Source: an uncultured Clostridium sp. (GTDB lineage Bacteria > Bacillota_A > Clostridia > TANB77 > CAG-508). From it: a DNA stretch of 10,522 bases. This document shows positions 1 to 7,116 of the stretch, piece by piece (position 1 is the stretch's first letter; every line of letters starts with the position of its first letter). The stretch covers positions 1 to 10,522 of the forward strand of contig CATOLW010000024.1 of the NCBI GenBank assembly GCA_951800935.1, in the 5' to 3' direction. The notes beneath the pieces are model-generated. The model searched no databases, was not told where the DNA came from, and saw nothing but the letters and a program-made list of their open reading frames with translations. Position numbers and translations under genes: made by a program.

Positions 1-1540
1 TTCTTTCTTTTTTCTTTTCTTGTTTTTTCTCTTTTTTGGCCATTGCTTTTTGTTCTTGTTCTCTCATTTTTTCATCAGCTTCACGAATGGATTCAATTCT
101 TTCTTTATATTTATTGCTAAATTTACTTTTTCCTTTGGTTGCCTTAGCACGTTTTCCTACTGCCTTTTTCTTTTCTTTTTTCTTCATTGCTTTTTTTATT
201 TTACTAATTCTCTTTTCTTCTCTTAATTTTGTATTTAACATTAAATACTGTGGATCGTTTTGTTTGTCTTGATATTTTAAATCGTCACATATTAGTTCTA
301 TAATAGAAGATGCTACTAAATTAGGATCATGTCTAATATAGTCATTGACTACCATTGATAAGTTTCTTTGTAAAAATTTAATTCCTCTTACTTTATTAAT
401 ATCTTGCTCTACTAATTCTTGTCCTTCTTTATTGTATTTTTTAATAAATTCTGGAATTACTTCTCCTGTATCGTAAATACAATAATCAATAACACCATTT
501 CCACAATGCTCAATAATAGCATTTAAGTGGTCTGATACACTATATTCATCAGTTTGTCCTGGTTCTGTCATAATGTTACTAATATACACCTTAATTGCAG
601 AACTTTCTTTGATGGCTTTTGCTACACCATTAACTAATAAGTTTGGAATAACATTCGTATACAAACTTCCTGGTCCAATGATAATACAATCTGCTTTTTT
701 TATGGCTTCTACCACTCCTGGTGCTGCTTTACAATTGGACGGATTTAACACAATTCGACTGATTCTTGTTAGTTTTTCTGAAATCACTTCTTGAATTCTA
801 GATTTCTTTTCTACAACATATCCATTAGCTAATTCGGCTACAATTTTCATTTCATCTAATGTTACTGGTATTACTTTTCCTATCATTCCTAATATTTCAT
901 TGCTTTTAATGATAGCATCTCCTAAATTTCCATTAATTTCTTTCATGGCTGAAAAATAAATGTCAGAAAAGTTCAGTCCTGCTAATTTTCCTTTTGTAAA
1001 TTCATAGTTAAATAGTTTATCAATTTCCCTTTGTTTGGTTGCCAGTGAAATCATACTACTTTTTACATCTTCTAATGGTAACATTTCTAATGCTTTTCTT
1101 GAATTGGTAGCTTCCTCTCCATAATCTGAAATAGTTACAATAGCTGTTAAATTGTTTGTATAATTTTTTAGTCCCAAAAGTACGGTATCAAGACCAGTTC
1201 CTCCACCAATTACTACAATATTAGGTCCTTTGTCATATACTGTTTTGTTAAATATAAGAGATTTTACATTGACATTTTTTTTGTTTTCCATTCTTTCATC
1301 TGTTGCTTCAATTAAAACTTCTAATGTTCTTTTATTCAGAAAAATCAAACCTAATACGATTGAGATAAAACCTAAAACAAATGCAACTATTACTCTTTCT
1401 ATTTGTTGGACGGATGATATTTCTTTCATAATCAATATTTGTGCAATTCCATAACAAGCAAGCAAAATTCCTATTAAAATTAAAAACATCCATCTTTTCA
1501 TTTTATTACTTGCTTTAAACCACTGCATAAATCCCTTCAT
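1..1540 (-). CDS. yvcK: YvcK/CofD-like protein, membrane-anchored, 3' end outside window
   Basis: The open frame starts at ATG 1540 and runs off the left edge without a stop (513 codons visible). Homology to the YvcK (gluconeogenesis factor, CofD-like) family is shown by GGGTGL at residues 112-117, GPGSLYT at 289-295 and SNIMTEPGQTDEY at 321-333. YvcK is known to affect cell-wall synthesis and growth on gluconeogenic carbon and binds UDP-sugars. Two features differ from the roughly 320-residue Bacillus protein. There is an N-terminal extension with two predicted membrane segments (about 17-38 and 48-68), and a very Lys/Glu-rich tail from about residue 434 to the edge. The usual DDGGSSG-type signature after strand two is replaced by SDYGEEATNSR (138-148). 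The start codon follows the murB stop directly (TAG then ATG), with GGAG upstream inside murB, so the two genes are co-transcribed and probably translationally coupled. No CGG occurs in this gene and no frameshift is needed. The family call is firm; the biochemical role is inferred. Confidence 0.85.
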   Translation of the reverse strand, partial: MKGFMQWFKASNKMKRWMFLILIGILLACYGIAQILIMKEISSVQQIERVIVAFVLGFISIVLGLIFLNKRTLEVLIEATDERMENKKNVNVKSLIFNKTVYDKGPNIVVIGGGTGLDTVLLGLKNYTNNLTAIVTISDYGEEATNSRKALEMLPLEDVKSSMISLATKQREIDKLFNYEFTKGKLAGLNFSDIYFSAMKEINGNLGDAIIKSNEILGMIGKVIPVTLDEMKIVAELANGYVVEKKSRIQEVISEKLTRISRIVLNPSNCKAAPGVVEAIKKADCIIIGPGSLYTNVIPNLLVNGVAKAIKESSAIKVYISNIMTEPGQTDEYSVSDHLNAIIEHCGNGVIDYCIYDTGEVIPEFIKKYNKEGQELVEQDINKVRGIKFLQRNLSMVVNDYIRHDPNLVASSIIELICDDLKYQDKQNDPQYLMLNTKLREEKRISKIKKAMKKKEKKKAVGKRAKATKGKSKFSNKYKERIESIREADEKMREQEQKAMAKKEKKQEKKKER

Positions 1541-2456
1541 CTATTTTTCTCCTATCACTTCTATTTCTAATTCTATTTTCTTTTGGAATTTTTCATATAC
1601 TGTATTTTGAATTTTTTGTACTAATTCCAACACTTCTTTTGCTGTTGCTTTTTCCTTATTAATTACAAAGCCACTATGTTTTTCTGACACTTTGGCATCT
1701 CCTATGCTATATCCTTTTAAACCTGCTTCATCAATTAATTTTGCTGTTATAAAGTCATCACCTCTTTTAAAGGTACTTCCTGCACTTGGGTATTCAATTG
1801 GTTGTTTTTCTTTTCTATAGGTTGCATATTCTTCCATTTTGGCTTTAATCTCTTCTTCTTTTCCTTTTTGTAATTCTAATGTTACTTCTGTAATAATATA
1901 TTTTTCTTTTTTAAAAAGGCTTGTTCTATAATCAAATGCTAGTTCTTCTTTTTTAAATTCTTTTTCTTGTCCTTGATAATCTATACATTTTACCGTTTTT
2001 ACAATGTCTTTCATTTCTTTGCCATGAGCTCCTGCATTCATTCGAATGGCACCACCAATGGTTCCTGGTATACCAGATAGTTCTTCTAGTCCTGTTATTT
2101 CTTTTTTTCGTGCTATTCCGTGCTAATTTTCCTAGCTTTTCTCCTGCTCCTACAGTAATTTGTATCGCCTCATTTTTTTCTTGAATTTCTATTTTTTCTA
2201 TATTTATTTGTAAGGTAATTCCTTTGATTCCTTTGTCTAAAACCAATATATTACTGCCGTTTCCAATTATTGTTATTGGTATGCTGTTTTGGTTTGCTAA
2301 GTTTAGTATTTCTTTTAATTCTTCTTTTTTTTCTATTTTAATAAAGCATTGAGCTGGTCCACCAATTTTAAATGTGGTGTGTTTTTTCATTGGTTCTTGA
2401 TATAATACTTTCTCTTTTGGTATTTTTAGGTTTTTAAGTTTTTCTTCGAATTCCAA
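1541..2456 (-). CDS. murB: UDP-N-acetylenolpyruvoylglucosamine reductase MurB (joined by +1 shift at CGGA)
   Basis: MurB reduces enolpyruvyl-UDP-GlcNAc to UDP-MurNAc with NADPH and FAD in cytoplasmic peptidoglycan precursor synthesis. Visible hallmarks are HTTFKIGGPA near the N-terminus, GNGSNILVLD (FAD-binding), GIPGTIGGAIRMNAGAHG, SAGSTFKRG with the catalytic-type Ser region near 224-229, and a C-terminal EVIGE. The gene lies in two frames. The first half reads to GCA at 2123-2121, the C at 2120 is skipped, and reading resumes at GGA 2119-2117 as Gly113. With the skip the protein is 304 residues, the usual family length, and aligns without a gap across the join (LAGIARKKEITGLEE). I chose TTG at 2456 because AGGAAGTGA lies five bases upstream of it. 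A GTG at 2465 is in frame but overlaps that ribosome binding site. The stop is TAG, abutting yvcK. Family identity is certain; in vivo shifting is inferred. Confidence 0.93.
2117..2120 (-). other. +1 frameshift site CGGA in murB
   Basis: In-frame codons read GCA CGG on the minus strand. Skipping the C at 2120 gives GCA then GGA (Gly113) and restores the MurB frame through GIPGTIGGA. Without the shift the frame runs about 55 codons of unrelated sequence to a stop at 1953. Confidence 0.85.
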
Positions 2457-2496
2457 AAAAGTCACTTCCTATCTTAAAGGTAATTTTTCGCTTTTT

Positions 2497-2525
2497 ATTC
2501 TACTATAGTTTAGTGAAAATTGCAA
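2497..2525 (-). promoter_or_regulatory. Candidate housekeeping promoter for murB-yvcK
   Basis: On the minus strand TTGCAA (2525-2520) and TAGAAT (2502-2497) are separated by 17 bases, close to a sigma-A type -35/-10 pair. It lies in the divergent region between murB and ylbJ, about 40 bases before the murB start. Seen by eye only. Confidence 0.5.
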
Positions 2526-2583
2526 GGTTTCTTCTATAAATGATTAGCAAAAAAACTTTCTCATTCTAAACCTAACTTTTGGT

Positions 2584-2597
2584 AAATATACTATAAT
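2584..2597 (+). promoter_or_regulatory. Candidate sporulation promoter -10 region for ylbJ
   Basis: AAATATACTATAAT lies 27 bases before the ylbJ start codon. It matches 13 of 14 bases of the element upstream of dpaA (5780-5767). The core fits the nATAnnnTA pattern of mother-cell sigma factors (SigE/SigK family), which control ylbJ and the dipicolinate genes in Bacillus. It also contains TATAAT, so a sigma-A promoter cannot be excluded; no clear -35 was found. Confidence 0.45.
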
Positions 2598-2624
2598 GAT
2601 ATTCGTATAAAAAGGAGGTAAATT

Positions 2625-3687
2625 ATGATTGCCAAGCCGAGTATTTATGTGATAAAGCTAAAAAGAAATCTATTGCCTATGTTATTTTTAGGATTTACTT
2701 TTTGTTTGCTAATTTTTTCAAAAAGTAATCTTCCTGCTGTCAAGTCTGGTTTGCAACTTTGGGCTAGTTCTGTGGTTCCTTCTTTATTTCCTTTTTTTGT
2801 AGCTACCGAATTGCTTATGCATACCAACATGGTTACCTTGTTAGGAAATTTATTGAATCACTTGATGAAACCTATTTTTAATATACGAGGAGAAGGAGCT
2901 TTTGCTTTTATTATGGGAATCATCAGTGGATATCCTGTTGGAGCAAAAATTGCTAGCAATTTTAGACAAAATAATATTTGTAGTAAAGAAGAATGTGAAA
3001 GATTACTTAGTTTTACTAACAATTCTGGCCCCTTATTTATTATTGGAACCGTTGGCATTTTAATGTTTAAAAATACAACCATTGGCATTTTACTATTTGT
3101 AACTCATTTGTTGGCTTGTATTACAGTTGGCTTTCTTTTTCGCTATTGGAAAAAAGATAAAAATACTTTTTTACCATCTAATTCTACAAACGCTCTTTAT
3201 CAAGAAAAAAAGTCTGCTTCTTTTTCAAATTTAGGCGAAATTTTAGCACAAAGTATTACTAATAGTATTTCTACTATTCTTTTAATTGGTGGATTTGTAG
3301 TCATTTTTTCTAGTATCATCTCCATTTTTAAAGCAAGTGGCTTATTAGGTAATTTATCAGCTTTACTAAAACCTTTTTTTCAAGTTTTAAATGTTGATAC
3401 TAGCTTTATACAAGGAATTCTAACTGGATTTTTAGAAATTACAAATGGCATCAATACAATTTCTTCTATTGCTTGCAAAAAAATTTCTCTTAATATTATT
3501 TTTGCTTCCTTTTTACTTGGGTTTCGGTGGAATTTCTATACTTCTTCAAGTATGGAGCATTACTTCTAAAACAGATTTATCCATTCGTCCTTATGTATAT
3601 GGAAAGTTATTGCATGGGTTGTTAGCCGCTTTTTATAGCTACCTATTTATGAATATTTTTCCTTTTTTAAATTTTGATTTATCCTAA
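2625..3687 (+). CDS. ylbJ: Sporulation integral membrane protein YlbJ (joined by +1 shift at CGGT)
   Basis: YlbJ is a multi-pass membrane protein required for normal spore formation in Bacillus, with a nucleoside-transporter-like gate fold. Visible features are an N-terminal hydrophobic segment, the stretch GLQLWASSVVPSLFPFFVATE, the glycine-rich MGIISGYPVGAKIAS (after about residue 100), LLSFTNNSGPLFIIGTVG, and several further membrane segments. The frame breaks at codon 301: TTT CGG TGG. Skipping the C at 3525 gives LGFGGISILLQVWS, the conserved GFGG segment, and then a family-like C-terminus (SIRPYVYGKLLHGLL). The joined product is 353 residues. Unshifted, the frame would add 14 unrelated codons and stop at 3569, losing the C-terminal membrane region. 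The start is ATG 2625 with AAAGGAGG four to five bases upstream. It precedes a small Met-rich gene on the same strand and diverges from murB. Confidence 0.88.
3525..3528 (+). other. +1 frameshift site CGGT in ylbJ
   Basis: The in-frame codon at 3525-3527 is CGG, preceded by TTT. Skipping the C at 3525 gives GGT then GGA, restoring GFGGISI. It is the only site of the seven with T as fourth base, showing that the fourth base need not be A, and the only one on the plus strand. Confidence 0.85.
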
Positions 3688-3710
3688 TTTCAGGAAGGAA
3701 GTCAAAAAAT

Positions 3711-3720
3711 TATACTAAAA
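3711..3720 (+). promoter_or_regulatory. Third copy of TATACTAAAA element
   Basis: TATACTAAAA lies 18 bases before the start of the small Met-rich gene. The same ten bases occur before dpaA at nearly the same distance from the start, and a one-mismatch version lies before ylbJ. This suggests a shared promoter class, possibly a sporulation sigma factor. Confidence 0.35.
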
Positions 3721-3738
3721 AACAAGGAGTTGATTTTT

Positions 3739-3954
3739 ATGGAACGAGATTTTAATAATGGCTTTATGCCTTCCTTTATGGATTACAATATGCCACCACC
3801 TAATATGGATATGAATGAAATGATGATGCAATATGAACAGGCTTGTAGTTATTATCGTTATTTATGTATGCAGATGGATTATAAAATTAAATGTAAAGAA
3901 TATGAAAAATTGTGTGGTCATTCCAATGATAGAACAAACCGAAAAGTTGAATAA
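3739..3954 (+). CDS. Small Met/Tyr/Cys-rich hypothetical protein
   Basis: A 71-residue protein I do not recognise. The N-terminal half is rich in Met, Asn and Pro (MPPPNMDMNEMMMQ). The second half has an aromatic and Cys-containing helix-like stretch (CSYYRYLCMQMDYKIKCKEY) and a charged end. There is no signal peptide or membrane segment. ATG 3739 is chosen because AAGGAG lies nine bases upstream; an in-frame TTG at 3730 abuts that site and is unlikely. It follows ylbJ by 51 bases, shares the TATACTAAAA upstream element with dpaA, and ends at the terminator at 3954-3990. Its composition and placement would suit a spore-coat-type or spore-associated protein, but that is inference from context only. 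Confidence 0.7.
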   Translation: MERDFNNGFMPSFMDYNMPPPNMDMNEMMMQYEQACSYYRYLCMQMDYKIKCKEYEKLCGHSNDRTNRKVE

Positions 3955-3990
3955 AAGACATGATATTTAAGTCATGCCTTTTTATTTTAT
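3954..3990. terminator. Probably bidirectional rho-independent terminator
   Basis: Stem AAAG-A-CATGA (3954-3963) pairs with TCATG-C-CTTT (3972-3981) with one mismatch and an eight-base loop, followed by a T-rich run. It sits between the convergent ends of the small plus-strand gene and uppP. The complementary A-rich left flank gives T's on the other strand too. Confidence 0.7.
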
Positions 3991-4843
3991 AAAACAAAAG
4001 TAAACCAATACAATAAGTCCTAAAATAATTCGATAATAACCAAATGGTTTAAAGTCATGTTTTTTGATATAACTCATTAAAAACTTAATTACCAATACAG
4101 ACACTAAGAAAGACACTATCATTCCTACCAATAAAATGATTAGCTCCATTCCTGTAAAAGAAAATCCAAATTTGACTAATTTCAAAAGGCTTGCTCCTAA
4201 CATAGTTGGAATAGCTAAATAAAAGGTAAATTCCGCTGCATTTGGTCTCGATAGTCCTATTAATAGTCCACCTATTATCGTTGCTCCGAGAACGTGAAGT
4301 TCCTGGGAAAATAGCTGCTAATAATTGAAATATTCCAACTAAGATAGCATCTTTATAAGTGATTTGAGAATTGTTCTCTTTTAGGTTTTTGTTGATTCTT
4401 TTTTGATTCCAATTTTCTACTATAATAAAAGCAATTCCAAATATAATTAAAGCACCAGCAATACAAAATGGATTATAAAATAATGCTTCAAATACTTCGT
4501 CAAAAAGTACTCCTATAATGGCTGCAGGTATGCAGGCAACTAGTATTTTGGTCCATAATATCATAATATTTTTATCAAAATAAGATAAAATTCCTTTTGG
4601 CGCAATTGCTTCTTTTTTGTTTTTCGTAATTGGCCATATTTTATTCCAATATAATAATACGACTGCTAAAATAGCACCAAATTGTATCACTACTTGAAAC
4701 ATACTCCAAAATTCTGGTGATACATCTTTTAATTTTACAAATTGTTCTACCAGTATCAAGTGTCCTGTGCTACTGATTGGTAGCCATTCTGTTATCCCTT
4801 CTACAATACCAAATAAAATGGCGTTTACTATTTCAATTAACAT
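3982..4843 (-). CDS. uppP: Undecaprenyl-diphosphatase UppP/BacA (joined by +1 shift at CGGA)
   Basis: UppP dephosphorylates undecaprenyl pyrophosphate at the membrane, recycling the lipid carrier for peptidoglycan and conferring bacitracin tolerance. The first active-site motif [15 protein letters not shown] is at about residues 15-29, and the second, PGTSRSGATI, begins at residue 180. The family's multi-pass hydrophobic pattern is evident. The frame breaks inside the second motif: TCT CGG AGC. Skipping the C at 4288 puts GGA (Gly186) exactly where the invariant glycine of PGTSRSG belongs and restores the C-terminal half ([20 protein letters not shown]). The joined length is 286 residues, close to the family norm. 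ATG 4843 has AAGGAG eleven bases upstream. The gene follows dpaA by 23 bases and is probably co-transcribed with it. Without the shift the enzyme would lack the end of its active site and its last membrane helices. Confidence 0.93.
4285..4288 (-). other. +1 frameshift site CGGA in uppP, inside the active-site motif
   Basis: In-frame minus-strand codons are TCT CGG. Skipping the C at 4288 yields TCT GGA, that is Ser185-Gly186 of PGTSRSG. Unshifted reading continues about 66 codons in a wrong frame to 4085. Confidence 0.87.
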
Positions 4844-4866
4844 TTTTGCTTCGTCTCCTTATTTTT

Positions 4867-5748
4867 TCATTTTTCTTTATATACTTCTTTTAATATATTG
4901 TAAATGGTATCTTTTATAAACTCAGCTGTGGTAACTGGTGCTACTTTTCCAGGCAAGGCTAAGGCCCAAATTAATTTTAAATTTCTTTCTTTGGCCGTTT
5001 TTTTATCAATTCCACCTGGATTAGATGCTAAATCAATTAACAAACATTCTTGGCTTACATGTTGTAATCTCTCTGGCGTTAATATTAAATGTGGTACAGT
5101 ATTGATTATAATATCATAGGATGATAAGTTTTCTCCTAATGCATTAATGTTAGTGGCTTTATGTCCATAGGCCCTAATCCATGCCAAATCTTCATCTTTT
5201 CTGGCTGCACAGGTAATTTTAGCAGACAAACCTGCCATTTTTCTTGCTAATACTTTCCCTATTCTTCCAAAACCTAAAATTAGTACATTGCTTCCATGTA
5301 TAATTTTATTGGTATTATTAATCGCAATTTCAATGGCTCCTTCTGCTGTTGAAATAGTATTTAATACTGCTAATTCTTCTCTTTTCATAAGATCAATAAT
5401 TTCAATGTATTCATCATTTGCTAGCTCATATATTTGAGGGGTAAAACTTCCTGCTATTAATATTTTTGCATTAATACTATGCATCAATTCACGAATGGAT
5501 ATTGACTTTTCACTAAATGGACTATTGATATCTTTTCCATTACTTGAAAACGGAATTGGCCCGATTACAATTTCTGTATTTTGAATTGCTTGATTTAATT
5601 TATCACAAAATACAATATTTTTAGTTTCTTTTAACTCTTCTGCTTTTTCTAGTCCATATGTGTATACTTTATTTTCCTCTTTGGCTAGCATTTTTGCTAA
5701 TTTAATTACACGCAAATCGCCACCAATGATTGCAAAACTTGTACTCAT
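4867..5748 (-). CDS. dpaA: Dipicolinate synthase subunit A
   Basis: A 293-residue protein matching DpaA/SpoVFA, the dehydrogenase-like subunit that works with DpaB/SpoVFB to make dipicolinic acid from dihydrodipicolinate in the mother cell for spore heat resistance. Visible features are an N-terminal nucleotide-type segment (FAIIGGDLRVIKLAKML), GPIPFSSNGKDINSPF, the NAD(P)-binding glycine motif LGFGRIGKVLAR at 158-169, and a C-terminal PGKVAPVTTAEFI. The start is ATG 5748 with AGGAGG well placed upstream; the stop is TGA. The usual partner dpaB does not follow: uppP comes next, 23 bases after the stop. The B subunit must be elsewhere, replaced or absent. A sporulation-type -10 element lies upstream at 5780-5767. 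The gene has no in-frame CGG (only ATC GGG and ACG GCC spanning codons) and needs no frameshift. Confidence 0.9.
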   Translation of the reverse strand: MSTSFAIIGGDLRVIKLAKMLAKEENKVYTYGLEKAEELKETKNIVFCDKLNQAIQNTEIVIGPIPFSSNGKDINSPFSEKSISIRELMHSINAKILIAGSFTPQIYELANDEYIEIIDLMKREELAVLNTISTAEGAIEIAINNTNKIIHGSNVLILGFGRIGKVLARKMAGLSAKITCAARKDEDLAWIRAYGHKATNINALGENLSSYDIIINTVPHLILTPERLQHVSQECLLIDLASNPGGIDKKTAKERNLKLIWALALPGKVAPVTTAEFIKDTIYNILKEVYKEK

Positions 5749-5766
5749 AAAATTCCTCCTTTTTCT

Positions 5767-5780
5767 ATTTTAGTATATTT
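5767..5780 (-). promoter_or_regulatory. Candidate sporulation promoter -10 region for dpaA
   Basis: AAATATACTAAAAT on the minus strand lies 18 bases before the dpaA start and matches the ylbJ upstream element at 13 of 14 positions. In Bacillus the dipicolinate genes are transcribed by SigK. The nATAnnnTA core is compatible with that, but no -35 could be assigned with confidence. Confidence 0.45.
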
Positions 5781-5818
5781 CAATTTACGAATTTTATGAG
5801 TTTTCTTATTTTAAATCT

Positions 5819-7061
5819 TTATTCTTGTCTTTCTTTTTGCCAATCTTGTTCTAATTCTTGCCTCTCATTTTTCTCTTGGCTTTTTCCTTCCACATTTCTT
5901 TTTAACATTTTGATATCATGATAACTTAAATGTCTTGTTATTTCACTCATCTCTTCTAGGTGTTCTTTAGCTTTTACTTCCTTTTCTTGTAACTTTTTAG
6001 TTTCTTGCTCTGGTTCTTCTAGATTAAATGGAATCGAAATTTTAGCCATAATTGGAATAAAAATTGGCTCTTTTTTTACTTTCTCCACAATTTTTTTAGG
6101 ATTACTATCAATTGCTGTATTAATATATTTAATGGCTGTTTCCTTGTCTCCTTTAATTAAATATATTTTTGCTAATTCATAATAGCCATCTGCTGATAAT
6201 TCTTCTTCTTCAATTGCTTCTAAAAATCTTTTTTCTGCTTCTTCTAAGTCTTTATATATTAAAGCAATTTCTGCTAACGAATATTTAGCGTTGTATAATA
6301 AAGAATTAATTTGGGCAGCTTTTTCATAACAGGTTTTTGCATTTTGAAAGTCATTTAACATCGTATAAGCAATTCCTAAGTTATAATTTAGTTCATAGCT
6401 TACTGGATTATATTTTAAAGCATCTTGATAGATATGTACCGCTTCTTTATATCTTTCTTTTTCAATTAAGATTTCTCCTAATAATTCTGTTGCTTTATAC
6501 ATTTCTGGTCTTTTATTTAACAAATTAAATAACATTTCAGCAGCTTCTTCTTTTTTATCTAAATTTGTTAGTAGTTCTGCTACTTTATAATAAGAATCAT
6601 AATCCTTTTTATTCAAATCAATGGCTTGCACATATTCGTCTATTGCTTTTCTCATTCCACCTTCTTTTTCATATATCTCAGCTAGCATTCTGTGAGCTTT
6701 ATAAGATCTTGGATTTTTATCAATTAAGTCCATTAAAGCTTGTTTTGCTTTTTTGTTATCGCCTAAAAGTAAATATATTTTAGCTTTTTGAATAGATAGC
6801 ATTTCAAATAATCCGCACATTTCTTTTTTCTAAAATTATGATAGTAATGGGAAGTATAATAGATAACAGGTATTTAAAAACAATAAATACCATATTTAAT
6901 TTAATACTAAACAGTGCTTCTGTAAAGCTAATGGCTATTCCTATAAATTCTAAAACAAGAATAACTACATAAGTAGTGTCATTGTTTCGAATCATACGTA
7001 AAAACATATATACAAATATGGCAAATGAGATGACGATAAATATTAATTGTTCTATTAGCAT
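5819..7061 (-). CDS. Membrane-anchored TPR protein (joined by +1 shift at CGGA)
   Basis: Read conventionally this would be two genes: an 85-residue membrane peptide (7061-6804) and a 333-residue TPR protein starting at 6820. The first contains GTG CGG ATT in frame near its end. Skipping the C at 6815 gives Gly83 and leads straight into the TPR frame, making one 413-residue protein. Residues 1-80 hold three hydrophobic segments (about 5-22, 30-52, 57-77). From about residue 90 there are roughly seven tetratricopeptide repeats (for example AKIYLLLGDNKKAKQAL, NLGIAYTMLNDFQNA, LAKIYLIKGDKETAIKYI). The last 90 residues are charged and probably coiled. TPRs mediate protein-protein contacts, so this is likely an inner-membrane scaffold facing the cytoplasm; no specific partner can be named. 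AGGAGA precedes ATG 7061, whereas the internal ATG at 6820 has no good ribosome binding site, which favours one gene. It follows the transglycosylase by 55 bases. Confidence 0.82.
6812..6815 (-). other. +1 frameshift site CGGA joining membrane and TPR parts
   Basis: In-frame minus-strand codons are GTG CGG ATT ATT then TGA. Skipping the C at 6815 gives GTG GGA TTA TTT GAA, running into the TPR domain. Unshifted reading ends three codons after CGG. Confidence 0.78.
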
Positions 7062-7116
7062 TTTGTTTTCTCCTATCTTTTAACATATATATTTTATTTC
7101 ATTTTTCGTCATTTGT

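Noticed and set aside
20..272. Plus-strand hydrophobic open frames over the left edge
   Set aside because: They are antisense shadows of the Lys-rich YvcK tail (AAA/GAA read as TTT/TTC), without ribosome binding sites.
2463..2465. GTG start for murB
   Set aside because: It lies inside the ribosome binding site AGGAAGTGA. TTG at 2456 has proper spacing and gives the usual family length.
3730..3732. TTG start for the small Met-rich protein
   Set aside because: It directly abuts AAGGAG, leaving no spacer. ATG nine bases downstream is well placed.
4867..4869. Reassignment of TGA as a sense codon
   Set aside because: dpaA ends at TGA at its expected C-terminus and no TGA needs reading through in any joined gene. 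Only CGG behaves abnormally.
6804..6820. Separate start of a TPR gene at ATG 6820 overlapping the upstream gene
   Set aside because: No convincing ribosome binding site precedes it, and the upstream frame contains an in-frame CGG exactly where the two frames meet. Kept only as a possible secondary product.
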